Shown in pieces: positions 1 to 7,798 of a stretch of 53,553 nucleotides of DNA (the first letter of the stretch is position 1; every line of letters starts with the position of its first letter). This DNA comes from Peptoniphilus senegalensis JC140 (lineage in GTDB: Bacteria; Bacillota; Clostridia; Tissierellales; Peptoniphilaceae): NCBI RefSeq assembly GCF_000321025.1, contig NZ_HE610717.1, forward strand, positions 1 through 53,553, in the 5' to 3' direction. A program made the position numbers and the translations under genes. Below the pieces are notes generated by a model that saw only the letters and a program-made list of their open reading frames with translations, had not been told where the DNA came from and made no database searches.

Positions 1-68
1 TTTTTATGCGGATTTTTAGAAATTACTTTTAATAAAACATTTATTAAAAAATATTTTAAATAAATTAC

Positions 69-84
69 TTTTGTGTACACAAAA
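69..84. promoter_or_regulatory. 16-bp perfect palindrome, possible operator upstream of prfB
   Basis: The sequence TTTTGTGTACACAAAA is a perfect 16-bp inverted repeat with no spacer. Its centre lies about 45 bases before the transcription start predicted from the extended -10 at 111-116, where an activator or a repressor could bind. No regulator is assigned. A chance A/T-rich palindrome is possible, but the GTGTACAC core is not simply A/T-rich. Confidence 0.4.
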
Positions 85-107
85 TATTAGTGAGTTGGGG
101 ACAACTG

Positions 108-116
108 TGTTATACT
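108..116 (+). promoter_or_regulatory. Extended -10 promoter for prfB-pyrF-pyrE
   Basis: TGT followed by TATACT (111-116) is an extended -10 element with five of six consensus bases. No good -35 is seen at 17 bases, which is common for extended -10 promoters. The predicted start is near 122, giving a leader of about 22 nt that carries the strong Shine-Dalgarno AAAGGAGG before the prfB ATG at 145. Confidence 0.5.
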
Positions 117-144
117 AAAATAAGCAAATTAAAGGAGGATTTTT

Positions 145-1260
145 ATGGAGCAAAATGTCTATTTAGATAAAGAGCGTCTGGAAAATTCCAAAAATACTAC
201 TAAGGTTTTGGGGGAGTCTCTTGAGATTGATTCTCTTAAAGATAAAGTTGTTGAATTAAATAAAAAACAAATGGAACCAGGTTTTTGGGATGACAATGAA
301 GCTGCCCAAAAAGTTATAAATGAAACAAATTCCTATCAAAGAAAGATAGATCAGTACGATGAATTAAGTGAATTAATCACTGATGCAGAGGACCTCATTA
401 CTCTCATGGAAATCGAGGAAGATTATTCTTCTTATTCTGATTTTCAAACTCTTGTTGATGAGATTGAAAATAAAACGGCTGAGTTTAAGTTAAATACACT
501 TTTAAATGGCGAGTATGATTCACATAATGCTATTCTTTCCATTCACGCTGGTGCTGGTGGTACAGAAGCACAAGATTGGGCTAGTATGCTCCTTAGAATG
601 TACACAAGATATGCTGAAAACAAAGGGTTTAAGGTGGAAACTCTTGACCTTTTAAAGGAAGATGAGGCTGGAATAAAATCGGTTACTCTTAAAATTTCTG
701 GAGATAATGCTTATGGTTATATGAAAGGGGAGAAAGGGGTCCACAGGCTTGTAAGAATTTCTCCTTTCGACTCCAACAAGAGAAGACACACTTCTTTCTC
801 ATCTGTAGATGTCTTTCCAGAACTTGATGACGAAACTGACGTTGAAATAAAGGAAGAAGAGTTGAAAGTGGATACTTATAGATCTTCTGGAGCAGGAGGT
901 CAACACGTAAACACTACTGACTCTGCTGTTAGAATTACTCACATTCCTACTGGTATTGTTGTTCAATGTCAAAATGAAAGAAGTCAAATTCAAAACAGAG
1001 AAAAGGCAATGAATATGTTAAAGGCAAAACTTATTGCTCTTGCTGAAGAAGAAAAGAAGGAAAAAATCGAAGATCTTCAAGGTAACTATTCTCAAATTGC
1101 ATGGGGCTCCCAAATTAGGTCTTATGTTTTCCAACCTTATACTATGGTCAAAGACCACAGGACTAACGTTGATGTTGGCGATGTTGAAAAGGTCATGGAT
1201 GGAGATTTAGATACGTTTATTAACGCCTATTTGCAAGATAAGGCGACTGCAGAAAGCTGA
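145..1260 (+). CDS. prfB: Peptide chain release factor 2 (RF2)
   Basis: RF2 reads UAA and UGA stop codons and triggers peptide release. The 371-residue product carries the stop-recognition tripeptide SPF (206-208) that marks RF2 rather than RF1, and the catalytic GGQ loop (251-253). The start is ATG 145 behind AAAGGAGG. In most bacteria prfB needs a +1 frameshift at CUU-UGA near codon 25. Here the reading frame is continuous: codons 25-27 read TCT CTT GAG, without the extra T that would create TGA, although a G-rich Shine-Dalgarno-like stretch (210-216) remains just upstream. The autoregulatory frameshift therefore seems to be lost. The gene probably starts a three-gene unit with pyrF and pyrE. 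Confidence 0.97.
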   Translation: MEQNVYLDKERLENSKNTTKVLGESLEIDSLKDKVVELNKKQMEPGFWDDNEAAQKVINETNSYQRKIDQYDELSELITDAEDLITLMEIEEDYSSYSDFQTLVDEIENKTAEFKLNTLLNGEYDSHNAILSIHAGAGGTEAQDWASMLLRMYTRYAENKGFKVETLDLLKEDEAGIKSVTLKISGDNAYGYMKGEKGVHRLVRISPFDSNKRRHTSFSSVDVFPELDDETDVEIKEEELKVDTYRSSGAGGQHVNTTDSAVRITHIPTGIVVQCQNERSQIQNREKAMNMLKAKLIALAEEEKKEKIEDLQGNYSQIAWGSQIRSYVFQPYTMVKDHRTNVDVGDVEKVMDGDLDTFINAYLQDKATAES

Positions 1261-1267
1261 GGTTAAA

Positions 1268-1972
1268 ATGGCAAAGGATGTAATTATTGCTCTTGATTTT
1301 CCAAGTGGCGATGTGGCTCTTGATTTTTTAAAAAATTTTAAAGATGAAAATGTTTATGTAAAAGTTGGGATGGAACTTTTTTATAAGGAAGGACCAAGGA
1401 TTATTAATGAGATAAAAAAACTTGGACACAAAATATTTTTGGACTTAAAAATTCATGACATTCCAAATACTTGCAAGGGTGCGACAAATTCTCTTATTTC
1501 GCTTGATGTAGATATGATAAACTACCACATAGCTGGCGGCAAAAAAATGCTAATGGAGGCAAGCGAAATTGTTAATAATGAAAAGCCAGAGATGATTACT
1601 CTTGGTGTAACCATGCTTACTTCTACTGACGAAGATGTTATGCACGATGAACTAAAAATTGACGAGAGAAAATCTCTTGATGATGTTGTGCTTGATTATG
1701 CAAATCTTGCTAAAGATGCAAAATTATCTGGCATAGTTTGCTCTGCACTTGAAGTGCCAAAGATTAAAGAAAATTTAGGAAATGACTTTATTACAGTTAC
1801 TCCCGGTATTAGAAAAGTTAAGGGCACTGACGACCAAAAGAGAGTCGTAACTCCAAGTGAGGCAAGAGAACTTGGCTCTGATTATATAGTTGTTGGAAGA
1901 CCAATAACTAAGGCTGAAGACCCATTAAAGGAATATAGAGAAATAAAAAGAGACTTTTTAGGAGGAAAATAA
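1268..1972 (+). CDS. pyrF: Orotidine 5'-phosphate decarboxylase
   Basis: Catalyses the last step of UMP synthesis, OMP to UMP plus CO2, in the cytosol. The product has 234 residues, the size of the compact bacterial class. It begins with the barrel strand IIALDFPSG, and LDLKIHDIP near residues 57-65 holds the catalytic Asp-Lys-Asp network; VTPGIR and YIVVGRPI form the phosphate-binding end. A GAGG at the end of prfB serves as ribosome-binding site, and the stop overlaps the pyrE start as TAATG, so the two are translationally coupled. The other pyr genes are not in the window. Confidence 0.96.
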   Translation: MAKDVIIALDFPSGDVALDFLKNFKDENVYVKVGMELFYKEGPRIINEIKKLGHKIFLDLKIHDIPNTCKGATNSLISLDVDMINYHIAGGKKMLMEASEIVNNEKPEMITLGVTMLTSTDEDVMHDELKIDERKSLDDVVLDYANLAKDAKLSGIVCSALEVPKIKENLGNDFITVTPGIRKVKGTDDQKRVVTPSEARELGSDYIVVGRPITKAEDPLKEYREIKRDFLGGK

Positions 1973-2601
1973 TGAGAAAAATTGCGAAAATTTTATTAAA
2001 ATTAAAGGCTGTTACACTTTCACCAGAAAATCCTTACACTTGGGCATCTGGAATAAAGTCTCCTATTTATTGTGACAACAGACTTACACTATCTTATCCA
2101 GAAGATAGGTCAGAAGTAGAAAAGGGTCTAGTCAATCTCATTAAAGAAAAATTTTCTGATGTAGAATATATTATGGGAACTGCAACTGCAGGAATTCCAC
2201 ACGCAGCTATTATTGCTGATAAAATGAATCTTCCTATGGGGTTTGTGAGATCATCTAATAAAGATCATGGGAAACAAAATAAAATTGAAGGGGCAAAAAT
2301 TTCTGGTGCTAAGGTTGTTGTAATAGAAGACTTATTTTCTACAGGTGGTTCATCAATTGAGGCTGCAAAAGCATTAGTTGATGAAGGCTATGAAGTTCTT
2401 GGTATTGTCTCTATCTTCACATATAATATGAAGGCAGCAGAAGAAAACTTCAAGGCTTCAGGATTTGAACACGCATCTCTTACAAATTTTGACGAACTTA
2501 TAGAAGTTGCTCATGAAATGAATTATATTAAAGAAAGTGAAATTTTAAAATTAAAAACTTTCAGAGATAATCCTAAGGACTCATCTTGGATGAATGTTTG
2601 A
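1972..2601 (+). CDS. pyrE: Orotate phosphoribosyltransferase
   Basis: Converts orotate and PRPP to orotidine monophosphate, the step before PyrF. The 209-residue protein shows the type I phosphoribosyltransferase PRPP loop VVVIEDLFSTGGSS and the upstream strand YIMGTATAGIPHA. The start overlaps the pyrF stop by one base, so PyrF and PyrE are probably made in matched amounts. No PyrR-type attenuator is visible before this pair; expression would depend on the prfB promoter unless an internal promoter has been missed. Confidence 0.96.
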   Translation: MRKIAKILLKLKAVTLSPENPYTWASGIKSPIYCDNRLTLSYPEDRSEVEKGLVNLIKEKFSDVEYIMGTATAGIPHAAIIADKMNLPMGFVRSSNKDHGKQNKIEGAKISGAKVVVIEDLFSTGGSSIEAAKALVDEGYEVLGIVSIFTYNMKAAEENFKASGFEHASLTNFDELIEVAHEMNYIKESEILKLKTFRDNPKDSSWMNV

Positions 2602-2649
2602 TTTACTTTTTGGGTAAAGGAAATATAGAATCCAAGAAGGGGGAGTTTT

Positions 2650-3027
2650 TTGAATTATTATAAAATTCTAAGAATGATGCCTTATGCTAATCAAGTCTTT
2701 AAGAATAAAAATAGGTTAAATAGCGTTATTGAAGAGTCCATGTCAAAGACAAATAAAATGGATATGTTTAAGAAGATTTCTCGTGAGCTAAGGCTTGCCT
2801 TTGGATTAGTGATTGATTATTCAAAGGGAAATTATAGAGATGTTAAAAAAATTGACATTCTCTTAATTGTGGCAGGATTTTTGTATTTACTAAATCCAGC
2901 TGACATTGTTCCAGATTTTTTATTATTTTTTGGCTTTTTAGATGACCTATCTGTCCTTACTTTTATTGTAAAAAAATTAGACAAGGAATTGGAAAAGTAT
3001 AATGACTGGAAAAATACTAGAGCATGA
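2650..3027 (+). CDS. DUF1232 (YkvA-type) small membrane protein
   Basis: A 125-residue protein of unknown function. The C-terminal half carries the DUF1232 signature: a hydrophobic segment (about 76-90), then NPADIVPDF and FGFLDDL. The N-terminal half is basic and helical. The proposed start is TTG 2650 behind AAGGGGGAG with a short 4-base gap; ATG codons at 2677 and 2680 are alternatives with weaker ribosome-binding sites. The last 26 bases overlap the start of the glycosylase gene, suggesting coupling. Family members are usually single-pass or peripheral membrane proteins, and no biochemical role is established that I can name. Confidence 0.8.
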   Translation: MNYYKILRMMPYANQVFKNKNRLNSVIEESMSKTNKMDMFKKISRELRLAFGLVIDYSKGNYRDVKKIDILLIVAGFLYLLNPADIVPDFLLFFGFLDDLSVLTFIVKKLDKELEKYNDWKNTRA

Positions 3028-3616
3028 TTTTTTTAAGAGAGATACTATAGAAGTTGCTAAAAATTTATTGGGAAAGAAAATTATCAGAAATGTTTCTGGT
3101 AATTTTTTCTGTGCAAAAATAGTTGAAACTGAAGCTTATCTCGGTCCTAATGATAGGGCTTGCCACTCTTATGGTGGAAATATTACAAAGAGAAATGAGA
3201 TTTTATATAGAGAAGGCGGACATATTTATGTCTATTTAATCTATGGGATGTACAATCTATTAAATATTGTTACAAAGAGTGAAAATGAACCAGAAGCAGT
3301 TCTCATTCGTGCAGTGGAACCTATTGAAAATATAGATGGAATGGCTATAAATAGATTCGGAAAAAATTTTAAAAATTTATCTACTTATCAAAAGAAAAAT
3401 CTAACTAATGGACCAGGAAAACTAGCTATGGCTCTTAGTATTGATAGAAGTTTAAATGGGAAAATTCTTTCAAAAGATTATTTATTTATAGAAGATGGAG
3501 AAGAAGTTAAAAATATAATTACTGCGAAAAGAATTGGAATAGATTATGCAGGAGAGGATGCAAATCTTCCTTTAAGATATTACATAGAGGATAATCCTCA
3601 TGTGTCAGTAAAATAA
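3002..3616 (+). CDS. aag: 3-methyladenine DNA glycosylase (AAG/MPG family)
   Basis: Removes alkylated purines from DNA to start base-excision repair. The 204-residue length is typical for bacterial members. Family marks are the N-terminal LLGKKII, the segment VETEAYLGPNDRACHS containing the catalytic Glu, the following GHIYVYLIYGMYNLLN, and NGPGKLA. It lacks the eukaryotic N-terminal extension. ATG 3002 lies inside the preceding DUF1232 gene, so the two are probably one transcript. It ends 54 bases before ecfA1, where a new promoter-like element appears. Confidence 0.93.
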   Translation: MTGKILEHDFFKRDTIEVAKNLLGKKIIRNVSGNFFCAKIVETEAYLGPNDRACHSYGGNITKRNEILYREGGHIYVYLIYGMYNLLNIVTKSENEPEAVLIRAVEPIENIDGMAINRFGKNFKNLSTYQKKNLTNGPGKLAMALSIDRSLNGKILSKDYLFIEDGEEVKNIITAKRIGIDYAGEDANLPLRYYIEDNPHVSVK

Positions 3617-3627
3617 GGTAGATTTTT

Positions 3628-3655
3628 GTTAAGTTATCACTTATAATAAGTTAAC
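3628..3655. promoter_or_regulatory. Promoter candidate with overlapping inverted repeat before ecfA1
   Basis: TATAAT at 3642-3647 is a perfect -10 but has no convincing -35. It is embedded in an imperfect inverted repeat, GTTAAGTTAT (3628-3637) against ATAAGTTAAC (3646-3655), with nine of ten positions complementary. The repeat could be an operator for the ECF module. Support is weak because the region is A/T-rich. Confidence 0.35.
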
Positions 3656-3669
3656 ATAAAGGTGATGTA

Positions 3670-4497
3670 ATGATTAGCATAAAAAATTTGTCTTTTAAAT
3701 ATGATTATGAAGACGAAAATGCGATACAAATTTTAAAAGATATAGATTTAGAAATAAATGAAGGCGAGTTTGTAGCTCTTTTGGGACACAATGGATCCGG
3801 GAAGTCAACTCTCGCCAAGTTAATAAATGGACTTTTAATTCCTGGCCAAGGGGATGTTCTTGTTGACGGTATGAACACAAAAAATGAAGAAGAGATTTGG
3901 GATATTAGGAGAACGGCGGGAATGGTTTTTCAAAATCCTGACAATCAATTAGTTGCCACAATAGTAGAAGATGAAGTTGCCTTTGGTCCAGAAAATCTTG
4001 GTCTTGAGCCAAGTGAAATAAGAAGAAGAGTTGATAAGGCACTAGAAGATGTGGGAATGACTGATTACAAAAAGAATGCTCCCCATCTTTTATCTGGTGG
4101 ACAAAAGCAAAGAGTTGCCATAGCTGGGATACTTGCAATGAGTCCAAAATATATAATTTTAGACGAGCCTACTGCCATGCTTGACCCAAGTGGAAGACGA
4201 GAAGTAATTGATACACTGGTTAAATTAAATAGAGAAGAAAATAAAACCATTATCCTAATTACTCACTACATGGAGGAAGCTGCAATTAGCGACAGAGTTG
4301 TAGTTATGGAAGATGGAAATATTGTGCTTAGTGGAAAACCGAGAGAGGTATTTTCTCATGTTGAAGAGATAAAAAAGTTGGGACTAGATGTTCCACAAGT
4401 TACTGAGCTGGCACATGAGCTAAAAAAAGATGGAATTGATATTTCTACAGAAGTTTTAAATATTGAAGAAATGGTGAAAGAAATATGTCACTTATAG
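3670..4497 (+). CDS. ecfA1: Energy-coupling factor transporter ATPase EcfA1
   Basis: One of the two ATPases of the shared ECF module that energises uptake of vitamins and metals through interchangeable substrate-binding S components. It has Walker [10 protein letters not shown] (39-47), Q-loop FQNPDNQ, a canonical LSGGQ signature (141-145), Walker B YIILDEP with catalytic Glu166, and the switch His in ITHYMEEA. The length of 275 residues is normal. ATG 3670 follows AAAGGTGATG. It overlaps ecfA2 by 13 bases. No S-component gene lies in the window, fitting a group II (shared) module whose partners are scattered elsewhere. Confidence 0.96.
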   Translation: MISIKNLSFKYDYEDENAIQILKDIDLEINEGEFVALLGHNGSGKSTLAKLINGLLIPGQGDVLVDGMNTKNEEEIWDIRRTAGMVFQNPDNQLVATIVEDEVAFGPENLGLEPSEIRRRVDKALEDVGMTDYKKNAPHLLSGGQKQRVAIAGILAMSPKYIILDEPTAMLDPSGRREVIDTLVKLNREENKTIILITHYMEEAAISDRVVVMEDGNIVLSGKPREVFSHVEEIKKLGLDVPQVTELAHELKKDGIDISTEVLNIEEMVKEICHL

Positions 4498-5351
4498 AGA
4501 TAAACAACTTAACACATATTTACAGTGAAGGTCTTCCCTTTGAGAAGATGGCAATAGATGATATAAATTTAAAAATTGAAGAAAATGAATTTATCGGTCT
4601 CATTGGTCACACAGGCTCTGGCAAATCAACTTTTATTCAACACTTGAATGGACTTTTAAAGCCAAGCAGTGGAGAAATAATTTTGGACGGAACAAAAGTT
4701 GATAAATCCACTTCAAACTTAACTGAACTGAGAAAAAAAATTGGACTTGTATTTCAATATCCAGAGTATCAACTTTTTGAAGAGACAATAGAAAGAGATA
4801 TAGCCTTTGGACCAAGAAATTTAGATTTATCTGAAGAAGAAGTTCTTAAAAGAGTTAAATCATCTATGGATTCAGTTGGACTTGATTACGAGACTTATAA
4901 GGATAAGTCGCCCTTTGAACTTTCTGGAGGATTAAAGAGAAGAGTAGCCATAGCAGGCGTTCTTGCCATGGAACCAAAAGTTCTAATCTTAGACGAGCCA
5001 ACGGCAGGACTTGACCCAAGAGGCCGTGACGAAATATTAAGTGAAATAAAAAGTATTCATGAAAAAAGGAAAATTACTGTAATATTAGTTTCTCACTCCA
5101 TGGAAGATGTGGCAAAAATTGCTGAGAGAATAATTGTAATGGACAAGGGAAAAGTTTTTTTAGATTCAAACCCAAGAGAAATTTTTAGAAATGAGGACAA
5201 ACTACTTTCAGTTGGACTTGGCATACCACAAATCACATCACTTATGAGAGCTTTAAAGAAAAAAGGCTTAGACATCAATGAAGATTCTATTACAGTTGAA
5301 GAAGCCAAGGAGTCCTTGATAAAATATTTGAGAGGTGTTTCTCATGTTTAA
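4485..5351 (+). CDS. ecfA2: Energy-coupling factor transporter ATPase EcfA2
   Basis: The second ATPase of the ECF module, 288 residues, forming a heterodimer with EcfA1 on EcfT. Walker [10 protein letters not shown] (41-49), [13 protein letters not shown]-loop region, Walker [13 protein letters not shown] with Glu171, and VSHSMEDV are intact. The ABC signature reads LSGGL (146-150) rather than LSGGQ, so the last residue of the motif is changed on this subunit only. It overlaps both neighbours (13 bases with ecfA1, 8 with ecfT), so stoichiometric co-translation is likely. Confidence 0.95.
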   Translation: MSLIEINNLTHIYSEGLPFEKMAIDDINLKIEENEFIGLIGHTGSGKSTFIQHLNGLLKPSSGEIILDGTKVDKSTSNLTELRKKIGLVFQYPEYQLFEETIERDIAFGPRNLDLSEEEVLKRVKSSMDSVGLDYETYKDKSPFELSGGLKRRVAIAGVLAMEPKVLILDEPTAGLDPRGRDEILSEIKSIHEKRKITVILVSHSMEDVAKIAERIIVMDKGKVFLDSNPREIFRNEDKLLSVGLGIPQITSLMRALKKKGLDINEDSITVEEAKESLIKYLRGVSHV

Positions 5352-6141
5352 AGATATAACAATTGGACAATACTTTCCTGGAGAAACCCTAGTTCATAAA
5401 TACGACCCAAAGCTAAAGATGATAACCATGATACTTTTCATTGCATCACTTTTTTTCATTTCTTCAGTATTTATGTATTTGCCAGTGGTAATTTATTTGC
5501 TACTTATTATCTATGTTGCAAAACTACCTATGGGATTAGTTCTTCGTGGACTTAAACCACTTAAATGGATAATACTCGTTACCTTTATAATAAATTTATT
5601 TTTCACGCCAGGCGAAGCTAAATACACTTTGGGAATTTTAAAAATTTCTCAAGCAGGAATTGACCTTGCAGTATTTATGGGAATAAGACTTATCTTATTA
5701 GTTCTTGGCACGTCTTTACTCACTTATACAACTTCGCCAATTGAACTGACAGATGGGATAGAGTCTCTTCTTAGACCCTTTAGAAAAATTGGTGTGCCAA
5801 GTCACGAAATCGCCATGATGATGACAATTGCTCTTAGGTTTATACCAACTCTAATTGAGGAAACAGACAAAATTATGAAGGCACAAATGGCAAGAGGAGC
5901 AGATTTTGAATCTGGAAATATAGTAAAGCGTGCAAAAAATTTGGTGCCACTACTTGTCCCACTATTTATAAATTCCTTTAGAAGGGCAGAAGAACTTGCA
6001 ACAGCCATGGAAGCAAGATGTTACAGAGGTGGAGATGGCAGGACAAAAATGAACGCTTCAAAAATTGTAAAGAAAGATGTGATTATTTTTGCACTTAATA
6101 TAATATTTTTTGCAGCAATAATTTTGGTTTCAAAACTATGA
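5344..6141 (+). CDS. ecfT: Energy-coupling factor transporter membrane protein EcfT
   Basis: The membrane scaffold of the ECF transporter linking EcfA1/A2 to S components. The 265-residue product has hydrophobic segments near residues 24-60, 68-85, 100-125 and at the C terminus (about 242-262). Its coupling helices carry the family's Ala-Arg-Gly motifs, seen as [10 protein letters not shown] and [12 protein letters not shown] choose ATG 5344, with GAGAGGTG eight bases upstream, over GTG 5335, which would put three residues in front. The stop overlaps the truA start as ATGA. Confidence 0.95.
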   Translation: MFKDITIGQYFPGETLVHKYDPKLKMITMILFIASLFFISSVFMYLPVVIYLLLIIYVAKLPMGLVLRGLKPLKWIILVTFIINLFFTPGEAKYTLGILKISQAGIDLAVFMGIRLILLVLGTSLLTYTTSPIELTDGIESLLRPFRKIGVPSHEIAMMMTIALRFIPTLIEETDKIMKAQMARGADFESGNIVKRAKNLVPLLVPLFINSFRRAEELATAMEARCYRGGDGRTKMNASKIVKKDVIIFALNIIFFAAIILVSKL

Positions 6142-6869
6142 ATATACTGATAAAAATAACTTACGATGGCACAAACTTTCACGGATTTCAAATTCAACCT
6201 GATAAGAGAACTGTGGAAGGCGAGCTAAATAAAGGTCTTGCCAAAACCTTAAAGGAAGAAGTAAAAGTTTTTTATGCAGGAAGAACTGACAGAGGAGTTC
6301 ACGCCCTTGGTCAGTACGCAAATTTTTATTCAGACACAACAATTGACATTGGAAATCTTCCTAAAGTTATAAATTTTAATTTGCCAGAAGATGTATCCGT
6401 AGTGGGTGCGAAATTTGTGCCAGATGATTTTCACGCTAGATACGATGCAAAGTTAAAAAAATATCGCTACGTTGTTCATAGGTCAAGATACAGAAATGCA
6501 CTTCTATTAAATAGAGCCTACGAGTATCCCTATGAAGTTGACCCAGATAGAATGAGAAAGGCTCTTTCATATTTAATAGGCGAGCACGATTTCAATTCCT
6601 TTATGGGAAAGGGAGCTGTAGTAAAAGATTCAATAAGGACAATTGAGAAGATAGACGTAATTGAAGATGGAGATTTTTTGTATCTTGATTTTGTGGCAAA
6701 GGCATTTTTAAAAAACATGATACGAATAGTTACGGGAACGGCCCTTGAAATAGGACGAGGACAGAGAGAAATTGAATACATGAAGGACGCCTTGGAGAAG
6801 AAAAAGAGAAAGGCAGCCGGACCAACAGCACCAGCCTGTGGACTATACTTAGTAGACGTTAAGTATTAG
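6138..6869 (+). CDS. truA: tRNA pseudouridine(38-40) synthase TruA
   Basis: Isomerises uridines 38-40 of the tRNA anticodon stem to pseudouridine. The 243-residue protein has the catalytic motif AGRTDRGVHA with Asp51, the RYDAKLKKYRYVVH segment, and the C-terminal FLKNMIRIVTGTALEIGRG typical of TruA. It is translationally coupled to ecfT (ATGA overlap). In many Firmicutes ecfA1-ecfA2-ecfT-truA runs on into rplM-rpsI; here a terminator follows directly, so that linkage is broken. Confidence 0.97.
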   Translation: MNILIKITYDGTNFHGFQIQPDKRTVEGELNKGLAKTLKEEVKVFYAGRTDRGVHALGQYANFYSDTTIDIGNLPKVINFNLPEDVSVVGAKFVPDDFHARYDAKLKKYRYVVHRSRYRNALLLNRAYEYPYEVDPDRMRKALSYLIGEHDFNSFMGKGAVVKDSIRTIEKIDVIEDGDFLYLDFVAKAFLKNMIRIVTGTALEIGRGQREIEYMKDALEKKKRKAAGPTAPACGLYLVDVKY

Positions 6870-6888
6870 CCCTCGGGCTTTTTATTTT
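6868..6888 (+). terminator. Rho-independent terminator after truA
   Basis: AGCCC-TC-GGGCT followed by TTTTTATTTT. The stem overlaps the truA stop codon, so the unit ends with no spare bases. The stem is short but G/C-rich against the A/T background. Confidence 0.75.
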
Positions 6889-6959
6889 CTAAAAAACTTT
6901 GATTACACAAAAATCTCAAGAGAAAATTCATATTTAAAAGTACGGCAAAGTGCAATAAA

Positions 6960-6988
6960 TTGATAATATAAGAAGTATTTGGTATAAT
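6960..6988 (+). promoter_or_regulatory. Strong promoter for the yqhY-nusB run
   Basis: TTGATA (6960-6965), a 17-base spacer ending in TGG, then TATAAT (6983-6988): near-consensus -35, optimal spacing, extended and perfect -10. It gives a leader of about 20 nt before the GTG start at 7016 with GGAGGTG. It is the only clear promoter I see until about 19.74 kb, so it may drive the whole 16-gene run. Confidence 0.8.
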
Positions 6989-7015
6989 TATTTTAGTTAA
7001 TTTGGAGGTGTAATA

Positions 7016-7402
7016 GTGGATAATAAATATCTTGTTAATGGTAATGAGGCAGAAGGAAAGGTTAAAATTTCTGAAGATGTTATCGCTACAGTTGCATCAG
7101 TTGCAGCTGAAAGTGTTGATGGCGTTGTTAAAGTTGGATCAAACTTCAAGTCTCAAGTTACTGACATTTTAAATACAAAAAATTTCAATAGGGGAGTTAA
7201 AGTCAACATTGGCGAAAGAGAAACTATTGTAGATGTATATATTACTATTGAGTACGGAGTTAAAATCGTTGAGCTTTCTGAAAAGGTGCAAGCACAAGTT
7301 AAGGAAGCTATTGAAAATATGACAGATTTTGATGTCGTTGAAGTGAATGTTCACATATCAGGTATTGCTGTCAAAAATTCTGAAAAGACGATTGTAAAAT
7401 GA
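7016..7402 (+). CDS. yqhY: Asp23/Gls24 family envelope stress protein (YqhY-type)
   Basis: A 128-residue Asp23-family protein. Family marks are the N-terminal GKVKISEDVIATVASVAA, then DVYITIEYGVKIVELSEKVQ and VVEVNVHISGI. YqhY homologues sit next to nusB and accBC in Bacillus and are linked to acetyl-CoA carboxylase or lipid homeostasis; here accBC are absent but nusB follows with an ATGA overlap. GTG 7016 is chosen because GGAGGTG lies 6 bases upstream. A paralogue of the same family is encoded at 43255. The biochemical role is not established. Confidence 0.9.
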   Translation: MDNKYLVNGNEAEGKVKISEDVIATVASVAAESVDGVVKVGSNFKSQVTDILNTKNFNRGVKVNIGERETIVDVYITIEYGVKIVELSEKVQAQVKEAIENMTDFDVVEVNVHISGIAVKNSEKTIVK

Positions 7403-7797
7403 GTAGAAAGAAAGCAAGAATAGGTGCCATGCAGGCACTCTTTTCTATGGATATAAACAATGATTTTTCTCTTGACAGTTTAAATTTATTTTTGGAAAAT
7501 AATCACTTCTTAGGCGATGAGTCTGATTATATCAATAGGACTGTGCCAGATATTTTGGAAAATCTTGAAACTGTTGACGAAACTATAGAAAAGAATTTAA
7601 AAGGTTGGACTATGGCTAGGCTTGCCAAGGTGGACAGGCAAATTTTAAGAATTGCTGTCTATGAATTTTTATTTAAAGATGACATTCCACCAGAAGTTTC
7701 TATCAATGAAGCTGTGGAGATTGCAAGGCTCTATAGTTCAGATGATGCTCCTAAATTTATAAACGGAATTTTGGGAACTATTTATAGGAGTTTTTAA
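7399..7797 (+). CDS. nusB: Transcription antitermination factor NusB
   Basis: All-helical RNA-binding factor that pairs with NusE (S10) on boxA in rRNA antitermination complexes. The 132-residue length is normal. The N-terminal SRKKARIGAMQALFSMD is the arginine-rich start typical of NusB, and the C-terminal half carries ARLAKVDRQILRIAVYEFLF and VSINEAVEIARLYSSDDAPKF, which is highly conserved. It overlaps yqhY by four bases and is followed two bases later by xseA. Confidence 0.95.
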   Translation: MSRKKARIGAMQALFSMDINNDFSLDSLNLFLENNHFLGDESDYINRTVPDILENLETVDETIEKNLKGWTMARLAKVDRQILRIAVYEFLFKDDIPPEVSINEAVEIARLYSSDDAPKFINGILGTIYRSF

Positions 7798-7798
7798 T

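Noticed and set aside
1-144. Possible tail of an upstream gene or a leader RNA before prfB
   Set aside because: The first 60 bases are plain A/T-rich sequence with stops in all frames; apart from the palindrome and -10 nothing is supported.
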